Of a stretch of DNA of 64,000 bases, positions 45,653-54,993 are shown piece after piece; the first letter of the stretch is position 1, and the number at the start of each line of letters is the position of its first letter. The DNA is from Nostoc linckia FACHB-104 (GTDB lineage Bacteria; Cyanobacteriota; Cyanobacteriia; Cyanobacteriales; Nostocaceae). The stretch spans positions 1 to 64,000 of the forward strand of contig NZ_JACJQJ010000024.1 in assembly GCF_014696615.1 (NCBI RefSeq), in the 5' to 3' direction. Under the pieces are notes generated by a model. The model ran no database searches. It was not told the origin of the DNA and saw nothing but the letters and a program-made list of their open reading frames with translations. The position numbers and the translations under genes were made by a program.

Positions 45653-47209
45653 TTACATATCATTAACTGTCTCTGCAGATGTCACCACTTGCAATGGCAA
45701 AGAAAGTACATAGCGGTATCCTGATTCTGGCGAACCTTGAATGGAAATTTGTCCCCCATGTAATTCTGCTAACTGACAGCTAAGTAATAAGCCTAAGCTT
45801 TCGCGAGACAAACCATTTTGACGTTGAGCCACATCTACTCCTGAATTCATAGTCAGGACATCGGCGTGGGAATCATTCAAGTGCTTGGCATCCATGATTA
45901 ATGGTAAGTTTCCAGCTGGCTCATGATTGTCTAGATGCAGATTGTAGGGTGATGACTCACCAGTCAATTCCAGCAGAGTTAAGGGGCTAAGACGAAAATA
46001 GGGATCGACTTCAGTGATTCCATCTCCTAACCAGGGATGGGAAACCCAAACCGTAATGTTCAACATGTTTTCTTTATAGGAAACATGAATCCGCACCACA
46101 CTACCAGTAGCAGACATTTGAATCACGCTAAAAATTAGGTGATACAGCATTTGTCTGACTTTATCTTTATCTAAAGGACAAATGCGGCTGTGTCCAGGTT
46201 CTATAGATAGACGAATATCTTGCTCGCGGCGGTTAGCAGCTTCTTCTAGAGTATTAATGGCTTGTTGACATACCATTTCAATATCTACAGGCGCTAGATT
46301 CAAATCACTGGAGTTTTCATTCATTGCTCCCAGTTCAGTAATTTCATTGACTAGGGACAGTAAATATCGACCACTATGTTGAATAATATCGAGATATTCT
46401 CTTTGCTTAGTTGTTAACGGCCCGTAAATCTCACGCCCTAGAACACTAGCCATACCCAGTACAGATGTCAGTGGTGTGCGTAATTCCTGAGTTAGCTGTC
46501 CTAAAAGTTCTAATTTGAGTTCTTTTGTCGAAAAAGAGTCTTTTTCTAAAGCAGATGGACTGAGTTTAATCTCACTGTTACTATCATTATTAAATGCCAA
46601 ACTCAGAGGTGCTTTAGGAGCGCTGATTTCTGATTTACTCTGTAAAAGTCGATTGCGCTCAAACTCACTCATGCTCCAACGAGCGATGATTTGTAAAAAC
46701 TCAACATCTCGTGGTGTAAAGTTGCGCGGTACTAAATCCATTACCTCTAATGCACCCAGACAATGACCGGAAGCATCAATTAATGGTACTCCCAAGTAAG
46801 CCCGGATGCCATATTCCTGGATCAACTTGCTACCGGCAAGTACTGGATCGGTAATTTTATGTGTATCATTAATCTTTAAAAATTGAAAACTATCAACAAC
46901 TTGGCTGGAAAAAGATTCTCTGCGTAATAGTTGACGGCTTTGTGCCAAATGATTCATCAGTCCTAGCCGAGATAAGCCAACTGCTGACTTGAACCAATGA
47001 CGTTCTTGATCTACAAATCCCAAAATGGAAATAGGTGCTTCCAGAAAATGAGCAGCAGTTTGAGTTGCTTCCTCAAAGACAGGAATTGTTTCTGACTGCC
47101 GCAAACCCAATTCTGACAATGCTTCTAGGCGTTGTTTTTCTTTTGGTTCCTGGGAAGCCCAACCATCTTTTAGGGCTAATAATTTGTTTTCCGGCTCTAC
47201 CATTAGCAT
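45653..47209 (-). CDS. GAF-domain histidine-kinase-like protein lacking the phospho-histidine
   Basis: 518 aa. GAF domain at about residues 40-185 (ISILGFVDQERHWFKSAVGL, AYLGVPLIDASGHCLGALEV). The dimerisation H-box reads LTQELRTPLTSVLG: Q241 stands where the phospho-acceptor histidine of HELRTPL should be. The catalytic-domain N-box (MLYHLIFSVIQM) lacks the asparagine, and the G1 box is WVSHPWLGDGI rather than DxGxG. Only the end, QLAELHGGQISIQGSPESGY RYVLSLPL, looks canonical. A catalytically dead kinase, perhaps a scaffold or ligand-sensing partner. Transcribed divergently from the exopolysaccharide cluster. Confidence 0.9.
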   Translation of the reverse strand: MLMVEPENKLLALKDGWASQEPKEKQRLEALSELGLRQSETIPVFEEATQTAAHFLEAPISILGFVDQERHWFKSAVGLSRLGLMNHLAQSRQLLRRESFSSQVVDSFQFLKINDTHKITDPVLAGSKLIQEYGIRAYLGVPLIDASGHCLGALEVMDLVPRNFTPRDVEFLQIIARWSMSEFERNRLLQSKSEISAPKAPLSLAFNNDSNSEIKLSPSALEKDSFSTKELKLELLGQLTQELRTPLTSVLGMASVLGREIYGPLTTKQREYLDIIQHSGRYLLSLVNEITELGAMNENSSDLNLAPVDIEMVCQQAINTLEEAANRREQDIRLSIEPGHSRICPLDKDKVRQMLYHLIFSVIQMSATGSVVRIHVSYKENMLNITVWVSHPWLGDGITEVDPYFRLSPLTLLELTGESSPYNLHLDNHEPAGNLPLIMDAKHLNDSHADVLTMNSGVDVAQRQNGLSRESLGLLLSCQLAELHGGQISIQGSPESGYRYVLSLPLQVVTSAETVNDM

Positions 47210-47884
47210 TACTACCTTGATAATTGCTCGATACTGTAGTTTATATAACCACTGTTTGTGGATTATTATTTGCTATTTTTAAGCATTCCCCAATTTAACC
47301 TCCGATCAACAATCTCAGGACAAAAATTTTACCTGATGGCATTAACCTAGAAAGCAATCGTCTCTTACTTAGTAATTACCGATAGTCAAAATTCTCTTCA
47401 AAGTTGTGGCAATGATATTGCTTTATCTTTTACTGCTAGACAGCGTTAGTTAGACTTTTGGACTGGGTAATATAACACTAAGCAAGGATGGGACATAAAA
47501 TTTGTACCATTCTTACATATATTAGGTAAATTTCTAGTGCTTAAACTGAATTTCTTTTTACCTACAATAGCCGGATGCTAGATTTTCCAAGTGCAATCGC
47601 TGGAAGAGTGGATAGTAATGTGCAAAAATTCTGCCTTATTTACTCAGCCTAATATTAGATATGTCAAAGCTGTTGATGATTGTAGGCGACATATAGTTGA
47701 AGCAATGATATCTGCTTTGGCAAAAAGTATCATTACAGCCAAATTTAAGCATATTTATGATTAAAATATCGCAATTTTTCCTAATAATGAAGTTTTAGCA
47801 AAAAACCGCCAATAACTGCGCCTAAGCTTGTGGAATCATTCATCAGTCACATAAATAAAACCTGAGTATTCAAATTAAAGTAAT
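47210..47884. other. 675-bp divergent spacer
   Basis: AT-rich, contains a 48-codon plus-strand frame (47618-47764, MCKNSALFTQPNIRYVKAVD) with weak GGAAGAG upstream; insufficient to call. Likely holds promoters for the pseudo-kinase and the aminotransferase operon. Confidence 0.45.
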
Positions 47885-49057
47885 ATGCCAATAAATTCAA
47901 CTAGTAATAAAATTCCTTTTGTAGAGCTTAAGTTACAACATCAACCGATTCAACGTCAACTCGAAGAAGCAATTGAGGCTGTATTAAACCAAGGAGATTT
48001 TGTTTTAGGAAAAGCACTTGCGGATTTTGAGACTGCATTTGCCGCCGCGTCTGGGACAAAATATGGTGTGGGTGTAGCATCTGGGACTGATGCGATCGCT
48101 CTGGGTCTGCAAGCTTGTAATATTGGTAACGGTGATGAAGTTTTGTTACCAGTAAATACTTTTGTCGCCACCTTGATTGGAGTTTTACGTGCTGGGGCCA
48201 AGCCAATTTTTGTAGATTGTGATCCCCATACCGCTTTAATTGACTTAGAAGCAGCAGCTAAGGTAGTTACACCTCAGACTAAAGCAATTATTCCGGTACA
48301 TCTTTATGGGCAGATGGTATCACCCCGACAGTTGTTAGACTTTGCTGATACTTATGGCTTGCTAATTTTTGAAGATGCAGCCCAAGCACACCTAGCAGAA
48401 CGGGAAGGATATCGTGCTGGTTCAGTGGGAATTGGGGCTGCTTATAGTTTCTACCCCAGCAAGAATTTGGGATCATTTGGGGATGGTGGGATGCTATTGA
48501 CGAGAGAACCGGAAATAGCGCAAACAATGGTGCGGTTGCGGAATTACGGTGCTGCGAAAAAGTATTTTCATACAGATTTTGGGACGAACAGCCGTCTAGA
48601 TACTTTACAAGCCGCAGTATTGCTAACCAAACTACCACATTTGCAAAATTGGAATTGCGATCGCAACAGTATTGCTCAACAGTACGATCAAGAACTATTA
48701 CCCTTAGCATCTGCTGGCATTCTACCGATAAAAAATGATAGCGATATAGGGCATGTATATCATCTTTATGTAATTAAAGTAGATGATTCTTGCCCCCTCT
48801 CACGCGAGCAAATTCAAGAACAACTAGCAGCACATGGCATTCAAACAGGTATTCATTACCCAATTCCCTGTCACCTCCAGCCAGCATTTACTAATTTAGG
48901 CTATCAAGAGGGTGACTTCCCCCAAGCAGAAAAACTGGCGAAGCAAATATTATCCTTACCTATGTATCCAGGTTTAAGCAGTAGCCAAATTAAAGAAGTT
49001 GTGGCAGTAATTAGCTCAATTATTAGCGGTCAACAACAGTTAATGTACATTTCGTAG
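47885..49057 (+). CDS. DegT/DnrJ/EryC1/StrS sugar aminotransferase
   Basis: 390 aa. PLP-dependent fold type I: GVGVASGTDAIALGLQACNI, LPVNTFVATLIGVLRAGAKP IFVDCD, EDAAQAHLA and the lysine in SFYPSKNLGSFGDGGML, RLRNYGAAKKY and FGTNSRLDTLQAAVL. Transfers amino groups to keto-sugar nucleotides for surface polysaccharide. First gene of the exopolysaccharide/exosortase run, 87 bp before the exosortase. Confidence 0.95.
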   Translation: MPINSTSNKIPFVELKLQHQPIQRQLEEAIEAVLNQGDFVLGKALADFETAFAAASGTKYGVGVASGTDAIALGLQACNIGNGDEVLLPVNTFVATLIGVLRAGAKPIFVDCDPHTALIDLEAAAKVVTPQTKAIIPVHLYGQMVSPRQLLDFADTYGLLIFEDAAQAHLAEREGYRAGSVGIGAAYSFYPSKNLGSFGDGGMLLTREPEIAQTMVRLRNYGAAKKYFHTDFGTNSRLDTLQAAVLLTKLPHLQNWNCDRNSIAQQYDQELLPLASAGILPIKNDSDIGHVYHLYVIKVDDSCPLSREQIQEQLAAHGIQTGIHYPIPCHLQPAFTNLGYQEGDFPQAEKLAKQILSLPMYPGLSSSQIKEVVAVISSIISGQQQLMYIS

Positions 49058-49143
49058 TTGGGAATTTATTCCTGTCAATTTAAGCACTCAAGTGCTGACT
49101 ACGAAAGCATTAACTATTAATAAATTTTGCAGTGCTTAACATT

Positions 49144-50037
49144 ATGGCAATTCCACAACAACTAAAAAATACAAATACTGCACAATTGCTAAGTTTGGCA
49201 ATTTTTGGCGTTTTAATCCTACTTTATGCGCCTATATTATTGCACTGGTTAGATGGTTGGCTGCATAAGAATATTAGTACAGAGCATGAATATTTCAGCC
49301 ACGGGATGATTGGTTTACCCTTTGCAGCTTACCTAGTTTGGTTAGGAAGAAAACAATGGCAAAGACTACCAGATAATATCCATCCTCTAGGTGCTATTTT
49401 ACTTTTAGTCGGGGGAGTTTTTTATTTAAGTGGTGTAACAGAATGGGTTAATCTTTCCTTACCCACTATCTTAGCGGGATTATGTTTATGGTTTAAGGGT
49501 ATACCTGGGTTACGATTACAAGGATTCCCTTTATTATTAATATTTTTAGCCACTCCCACCGCAGTACCTTACCTGATTACTCCTTACACTTTACCTCTAC
49601 AAAGTTTTATTGCTGGGACGGCTGGTTTCATTTTGAATCAGTTTGGTATGGCAGTAACAGTAGATGGGGTAAATCTTTATGTAGGCGGAAGAATTGTGGA
49701 AGTCGCCCCTTATTGTGCAGGGCTAAAAATGTTGTTTACAACTATATATGTCAGCTTAATGCTGCTTTATTGGACAGATTCTTTATCTTCACGTCGGACA
49801 ACTAGTTGGTTTTTAATGGTTGCTGTTGTTATTAGTATTACTGCTAATATTATTCGGAATACTGCACTCACATTTTTTCATGGCACAGGTCAAGAAGCAG
49901 CTTTTAAATGGTTGCATGACAGTTGGGGTGGTGACCTTTATTCTGCTTGTATGCTGCTCTTATTAGTGCCTTTATTAAATCGTATGAATAGCTATTTCTC
50001 TGCAGTTGAAGATAGCGAAGTGGAAGCAGACAATTAA
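49144..50037 (+). CDS. Cyanoexosortase (probably type B)
   Basis: 297 aa from ATG 49144. Eight or so membrane helices with the exosortase catalytic triad: cysteine in VEVAPYCAGLKMLFTTIYV, arginine in ITANIIRNTALTFFHG and histidine in KWLHDSWGGDLYS. Exosortases process PEP-CTERM-type sorted proteins. The neighbour fits the cyanoexosortase B partner, hence type B by context. EYFSHGMIGLPFAAYLVWLG is an N-terminal conserved helix. No PEP-CTERM substrate was seen in the window. Confidence 0.9.
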   Translation: MAIPQQLKNTNTAQLLSLAIFGVLILLYAPILLHWLDGWLHKNISTEHEYFSHGMIGLPFAAYLVWLGRKQWQRLPDNIHPLGAILLLVGGVFYLSGVTEWVNLSLPTILAGLCLWFKGIPGLRLQGFPLLLIFLATPTAVPYLITPYTLPLQSFIAGTAGFILNQFGMAVTVDGVNLYVGGRIVEVAPYCAGLKMLFTTIYVSLMLLYWTDSLSSRRTTSWFLMVAVVISITANIIRNTALTFFHGTGQEAAFKWLHDSWGGDLYSACMLLLLVPLLNRMNSYFSAVEDSEVEADN

Positions 50038-50143
50038 ATCAGTAATTGAAATAGCTATGATTGCGGGATGACTGTTAATTTTACTGAACTCATTACATTA
50101 TGTACCGAAGTAAAATTTTGCTTAAGTATTGCAAAATTTATAA

Positions 50144-50848
50144 ATGATTTCCTTATCAAAACTTGTTAAAGACAGCCAATGGACTCAAGTAGTAGTGCTT
50201 TTATTATTACTACTATTATTCGCTATTGGCAGTGTTCCTGGATATTTGACAGGAAAATGGCAATGGCAACAGCTAGCACCTGTGATTCAGCTCAAAGAAT
50301 TGAAACAGATACGCAACTCAGGGTTAATTATTCCTGGTTGGCAAAATGTGGAGCAGACACAACAAGAAGTTGGCGAACATAAATGGTCACTACAACTAAT
50401 TAAAAAACAAGACTCCGACACCCAGGCCATAGTGCTGTTGTTACCGCAAAATGGGCCGATGGATAAACCGGAAGTGGAGTGGACAGAAGTTAACGGTTGG
50501 GGAAGGTCGCGTTGGGGAAAGTGGGATGTAGCGCAATATCGCTCAGCGCAATTGACTGTGAAACAGCCTAGTGAAACTAAAGTGGAAGCTAGATTCTTTC
50601 GTGCTTCTACACCACAAGCAACTTTTGGGGTGTTGCAATGGTACGCTCTCCCAAATGGCGGAAATCCATCACCTTTAAATTGGTTTTTAGCGGATCAATT
50701 AGCACAGTGGCGTAAGCAGCGAGTTCCTTGGGTTGCTGTGAGTATTCTCATTCCTATGGAACCTTTAGGTCAGGTGGAAAAAATTTGGCCTTTAGCTGAG
50801 TCTCTTGGTGAGACTGTACAAGCTGCATTAATGACGCGCCTGCTTTAG
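50144..50848 (+). CDS. Cyanoexosortase system-associated protein
   Basis: 234 aa, one N-terminal membrane helix (VVVLLLLLLLFAIGSVPGYL) and an extracytoplasmic domain: GKWQWQQLAPVIQLKELKQI, GLIIPGWQNVEQTQQEVGEH KWSLQLI, VEWTEVNGWGRSRWGKWDVA. Proteins of this size and pattern always follow cyanoexosortases. A hairpin terminator lies 11 bp after the stop. Precise function unknown. Confidence 0.85.
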   Translation: MISLSKLVKDSQWTQVVVLLLLLLLFAIGSVPGYLTGKWQWQQLAPVIQLKELKQIRNSGLIIPGWQNVEQTQQEVGEHKWSLQLIKKQDSDTQAIVLLLPQNGPMDKPEVEWTEVNGWGRSRWGKWDVAQYRSAQLTVKQPSETKVEARFFRASTPQATFGVLQWYALPNGGNPSPLNWFLADQLAQWRKQRVPWVAVSILIPMEPLGQVEKIWPLAESLGETVQAALMTRLL

Positions 50849-50858
50849 GAAAAAATGT

Positions 50859-50879
50859 GGACACAGTAATGCTGTGTCC
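50859..50879 (+). terminator. Hairpin terminator after the exosortase pair
   Basis: GGACACAG (50859-50866) and CTGTGTCC (50872-50879) form a perfect 8-bp stem with a 5-nt loop, followed by TTGTATAT; A-run precedes it. Ends the aminotransferase-exosortase unit before the Wza-like gene. Confidence 0.75.
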
Positions 50880-51137
50880 TTGTATATCTGCATAAATAGA
50901 AATTTGAATCTGAAATATTAACGGTAATGCGATCGCTCTTTCAAAAACAAATATACTTAGTTTTATTTTGATAATTTATACGAAATTCACCAAAATTTTA
51001 CATTTAAGAATATAGTAATTTCTCGGAGACAGACGAGACATTTTAGGTATTTGCAGAGTAAAATAGCGACTCAAATAGACTCAAACTTGGGTCTAGCTTG
51101 CTCATAAAAAAATTGCTTATAGTTTTTATTTATCAAT

Positions 51138-52475
51138 ATGCGTGTATTTAGCGCCTTGTGTTTGGTCAGTCTCCAGGTAGGCGTTTTCTTGACCACAGCA
51201 GTTGAGGTATTTGCTCAACCTGTAACATCTCCAGAACAACCATCAGACCCTGCTCCGGCTCTCCCCTTTCCATCATCTACTGAAACTGTACCAGGGAATT
51301 TTAATAACGAAGTTTCTCCCCAACTCAACCGCTACCTTTTAGGCCCAGGAGATGGAATTAGCGTTGTTATTCAGCGTCCGCCTGGCCCCTATCGCCTAGG
51401 CCCACAAGATAGTATTAGCGTTGCGGTGCAACGCTTTCCAGATTTGAGCTTTCAAGCCACAATTAACCCAGAAGGCAACATCATTGTCCCACTGATCAAT
51501 ACAGTGTCGCTTCAAGGTTTAACTTTACCAGAAGCACAAGAGAAAATCCGTATATTGCTCGACCGCTACGTAGTTAATCCGGTAGTAGTTTTATCATTAG
51601 TAGGGCAACGTCCAGATTTAAGTTTTCAAGCAGCAATTAATCCGGAAGGATACATTGTCGTACCGCAAGTAGGTACAGTATCCCTCCAAGGCTTAAGTGT
51701 GGAAGAAGCACAAGAAAAAATTCGCTTGAGTTTAAGCCGTGTTTTGGTAGATCCGGTTGTGGTTGTTTCATTGGCAGCACCACGACCAGTTCAAGTTACC
51801 ATTAGCGGTGAAGTATTTCGGCCGGGAATTTACTCAATTTCATCCACCATACCCCGGGTTGCGGATGCTTTGCTGACATCTGGTGGTACCACGATGAATG
51901 CAGATTTGCGGCAAGTACAAGTGCGGCGGCGGTTGGTTGATGGTTCTGTGATTTCCCAAAATATTGACCTATATACAGCCTTACAAAATGGTAGTTCTTT
52001 ACCTAATACCCGCCTCCAAGATGGTGATGCCATCATTGTGCCACGTCGAGAAATCGGTAGCGATGACGGTTATGACCGTAATTTGATTGCTCGTTCTACT
52101 TTAGCGGTACCACAAATCAGAGTTAGGATTTTAAACTATGCTGCGGGAGGCATTGCCAATCAAGTGTTGCCTAATGGTAGTACCTTTGTCGATGCTTTGG
52201 GAGGCATAAACTTAGATACTGCCAACCTCCGGGATATTGCTTTAGTACGCTTCGATCCAGAAAGAGGTCAAGCAGTTACCCAAAAACTAGATGCTAAAAA
52301 AGCACTCGGTGGTGATGGCTCTCAAAACGTGCCGCTTCAAGATAATGATGTTATTGTGGTTGGTCGAAACCTCATCGGTAGAATTACCAACGCCTTGACT
52401 ACAATTACTCAACCATTTTTTAACGTTCAAAGCTTTATTCGCTTCTTTGACTTCTTTACTGGCGGGTCGAAGTAG
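51138..52475 (+). CDS. Wza-like polysaccharide export protein with duplicated export domain
   Basis: 445 aa. Signal peptide (MRVFSALCLVSLQVGVFLTT ... VFAQ). Two ~70-residue poly-export domains in tandem: RLGPQDSISVAVQRFPDLSF QATINPEGNIIVPLINTVSLQ GLTLPEAQEKIR and PDLSFQAAINPEGYIVVPQV GTVSLQGLSVEEAQEKIR. SLBB-type domains follow (VQVTISGEVFRPGIYSIS..., RVRILNYAAGGIANQVLPNG). Forms the outer-membrane polysaccharide channel with the Wzc-like partner. The unusual feature is the clear repeat of the export domain. Confidence 0.93.
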   Translation: MRVFSALCLVSLQVGVFLTTAVEVFAQPVTSPEQPSDPAPALPFPSSTETVPGNFNNEVSPQLNRYLLGPGDGISVVIQRPPGPYRLGPQDSISVAVQRFPDLSFQATINPEGNIIVPLINTVSLQGLTLPEAQEKIRILLDRYVVNPVVVLSLVGQRPDLSFQAAINPEGYIVVPQVGTVSLQGLSVEEAQEKIRLSLSRVLVDPVVVVSLAAPRPVQVTISGEVFRPGIYSISSTIPRVADALLTSGGTTMNADLRQVQVRRRLVDGSVISQNIDLYTALQNGSSLPNTRLQDGDAIIVPRREIGSDDGYDRNLIARSTLAVPQIRVRILNYAAGGIANQVLPNGSTFVDALGGINLDTANLRDIALVRFDPERGQAVTQKLDAKKALGGDGSQNVPLQDNDVIVVGRNLIGRITNALTTITQPFFNVQSFIRFFDFFTGGSK

Positions 52476-52615
52476 TTGAGGGGGTTGGGGATGAGGGGGG
52501 AAAAGGGGAAAGGGGAAAGGGAAAAAGGGAAAGTGGAAATTATTATTACCCATTACCAACGACCAATTACCAATTACCCAATGACAAATGCCCTATAAAA
52601 AATGCCTAAGTTGCT

Positions 52616-54790
52616 ATGACTCCACCTATTGTTAAACGTTATATTATTGCTTTTGAAAAGTATAAGTGGATTGGATTAGCCAGTTTTGCTTTAGTTGTAG
52701 CTGGGTCAACGGTGGTGGCTATACAACCAGACCCACCAGTTAGCTATGTAGCAAATTCTGCGCTGACTTACAATCGTCCACCAGTTTCGTTCTCGACAAC
52801 TGGTACTGAGATTCAACAACAAGGGCAGGAATTAAATGCACAAGTTTTGCTATCTAATGAACTTATAGAATCTGTAGCAGCAAAAGTTAATGTTAAACCA
52901 AAAACTCTTGGCAACAATGTTGAACTGACTCTACCGAAAAAAAATGCTAGAAGCGGGCAATTAGAATCTACTATTCTGGAGCTGAAATATAAAGATAATA
53001 ACCCTAAGCGGGCTGTAGAGGTTTTGAGTGCCTTAATGCAGGCAATGGTCAAGCTGAGTGGTGATATTAATACAGGGCGATTAAAATCTATTATTAAAAA
53101 AATTGATGAGCGTTTACCAGCGGCTAAGGTCGAACTACAGTTAGCGGAGAAAAAGCTAGAACAATACGATCGCAGAGAGCGACCAGCAATATTAGCATCT
53201 GAGAATGGTAGTTTACTAACTGCGGTGACTACCAGTCAAAATCAGCAACGTCAGCTGCAATTCACGATAGCTGGAGTTGATGCCCAAATTCGCAGTTTAC
53301 AAGAAAAGTTGGGATTAAATGTTAACCAAGCTTATGTTTCCTCAGCTTTGAGTGCCGATCCCATTATTGGTAGCTTGCGATCGCAAATTTATCAAGTTGA
53401 GTCACAAATTGCGGTTCTCCGTAAGGATTTGCGACCTGAACATCCAAATATGATTCAGTTGCAACGTCAGAAAGATGCGGCGGAGGAATTACTCAAACAG
53501 CGCGCTGCTGAAGTAGTAGGTGGTGGAGGTACAGCAGCGCCGCTGAGTGGTGAAGCTTTGAATATTCGCACTCAAAGTAATTTAGATCCAGCGCGCCAAG
53601 AACTAGCAAACCAGATGGTGGCTTTACAAACCCAAAGGGAAACGCTGCAACAACAATTAGCGCAACAAATTAAAGAAGAAGCGCGATTACGGCAGGTATA
53701 TTCTCTCATCCCTAATAAACAATTAGAGCGATCGCGTTTGGAACAAGAAGTAGCACTGAAAAAAGCTGTCTATGACAAAATGCAGGCTAAGCTAGCTGAT
53801 GCTAAAACCGCCGAAGCAGAAACTGTTACCAGTCTGAGTCTTGCTAGACAACCCATCGCCATTGCTGATGCTGTTAAACCAAAGAGTATGCCAATGACAT
53901 TGGCTGTTGGTGGCTTGATGGGGTTGGTAATTGGTGGTGGTGTGATATTCTTGTTGGGTTCGCTGGAAGGTGTTTTCAAAACCAGAGAAGATATTCGCGA
54001 AAGCCTCAAGCAACGGGAAGTTGCACTGCTGGGAGAATTGCCATTAATGCCAGTGGATGATTTAGATAAAGAAACTATACCTGTTTTACTTTCCCCAGAT
54101 TCTCCTTATTTAGAGTTCTATGAAAAATTCCGCAGTAATGTCCGTCGTCTTGGCGGTAAAACTTTAAAAGTACTTTTAATTACTAGCGTTGGTAAAACTG
54201 AGGGTAAGACTACAAGTGCTTATAACTTAGGTATAGCTTCTGCTCGTGCTGGTAAAAGAACCTTAATTATTGAAACAGATTTGCGATCGCCTTCTAGCTG
54301 CACATCTCTTAAAGTTACTCCTGACCCAGATGCTAACATTGAACCCCTGCGCTATTACGGCAGCTTGAGCGAATGTATTCACATAGTTCCTGATATTGAA
54401 AATTTATACATTATTCCTAGCCCCGGCCCTTTGCGTCAGTCTGCCGCTATTTTGGAATCTAGCGAAATGCGTCGGCTGATGGAAGATGTACGCGAACGCT
54501 ATGATTTAGTAATTTTAGATACTAATCCTCTAAGTTTATCTAATGATGCTTTGTTAATTCAACCCTACAGTGACGCGATGGTAATTGTAGCGCGACCAAA
54601 CTATACACAAGAAAACTTATTAGGTGAAGCAATCGATCAATTAGTTGAATCTGAATTAGGTTTGTTGGGAGGTATTATTAATGGTGCTGATATCAACGTT
54701 GCTTGGTCTGAGCCAGTTGAACCATCACCAAACTTTTCAGCATCAGAAGAAGCAGGAGCAGAAATATCAGTAGGCGCTAATAATAATTGA
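52616..54790 (+). CDS. Wzc-like polysaccharide co-polymerase with BY-kinase-type ATPase domain
   Basis: 724 aa. Wzz domain with an N-terminal membrane helix (WIGLASFALVVAGSTVVAIQ), long coiled coil at about 150-400 (RQQLAQQIKEEARLRQVYSL), and a second helix (LAVGGLMGLVIGGGVIFLLG). The cytoplasmic ATPase has SVGKTEGKTTSAYNLGIASA (Walker A 524-533), IIETDLRSPS (Walker A') and VILDTNPLSLS (Walker B). The C-terminus (FSASEEAGAEISVGANNN) has no tyrosine cluster, so classical autophosphorylation is doubtful. Controls chain length and export with the Wza-like protein. Confidence 0.94.
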   Translation: MTPPIVKRYIIAFEKYKWIGLASFALVVAGSTVVAIQPDPPVSYVANSALTYNRPPVSFSTTGTEIQQQGQELNAQVLLSNELIESVAAKVNVKPKTLGNNVELTLPKKNARSGQLESTILELKYKDNNPKRAVEVLSALMQAMVKLSGDINTGRLKSIIKKIDERLPAAKVELQLAEKKLEQYDRRERPAILASENGSLLTAVTTSQNQQRQLQFTIAGVDAQIRSLQEKLGLNVNQAYVSSALSADPIIGSLRSQIYQVESQIAVLRKDLRPEHPNMIQLQRQKDAAEELLKQRAAEVVGGGGTAAPLSGEALNIRTQSNLDPARQELANQMVALQTQRETLQQQLAQQIKEEARLRQVYSLIPNKQLERSRLEQEVALKKAVYDKMQAKLADAKTAEAETVTSLSLARQPIAIADAVKPKSMPMTLAVGGLMGLVIGGGVIFLLGSLEGVFKTREDIRESLKQREVALLGELPLMPVDDLDKETIPVLLSPDSPYLEFYEKFRSNVRRLGGKTLKVLLITSVGKTEGKTTSAYNLGIASARAGKRTLIIETDLRSPSSCTSLKVTPDPDANIEPLRYYGSLSECIHIVPDIENLYIIPSPGPLRQSAAILESSEMRRLMEDVRERYDLVILDTNPLSLSNDALLIQPYSDAMVIVARPNYTQENLLGEAIDQLVESELGLLGGIINGADINVAWSEPVEPSPNFSASEEAGAEISVGANNN

Positions 54791-54825
54791 TATCAATTCA
54801 AAATTCAAAATTCAGTTCACGTAGG

Positions 54826-54852
54826 ATGCGTTAGCGATAGCGTAACGCATCA
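54826..54852. repeat. Dispersed palindromic repeat
   Basis: GATGCGTTAGCGATAGCGTAACGCATC is an inverted repeat (GATGCGTTA / TAACGCATC) related to the element at 17951-17976. Confidence 0.75.
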
Positions 54853-54912
54853 GCACCAAAGCTGAGATTTTTTCAGAAATCAAATCGGATTCCTATATGA
54901 AGGATAAAATTA

Positions 54913-54945
54913 ACCCTTCCACAATATCATCAAGTGTGGAAGGGT
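54913..54945. terminator. Bidirectional terminator between Wzc-like and rhomboid genes
   Basis: ACCCTTCCACA (54913-54923) and TGTGGAAGGGT (54935-54945) form an 11-bp perfect stem with an 11-nt loop; AT-rich flanks on both sides. Placed between two convergent genes. Confidence 0.8.
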
Positions 54946-54993
54946 GATAAATTCTATCGTGTTTTAGCAGTGGGAATAGTTACAAAAAACAAA

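Noticed and set aside
47618-47764. 48-codon plus-strand frame (MCKNSALFTQPN...)
   Set aside because: Weak ribosome binding site and no recognisable family; noted in the spacer entry only.
50144-50848. Reading the exosortase partner as a lipoprotein
   Set aside because: There is no lipobox cysteine after the membrane helix; a simple membrane anchor fits better.
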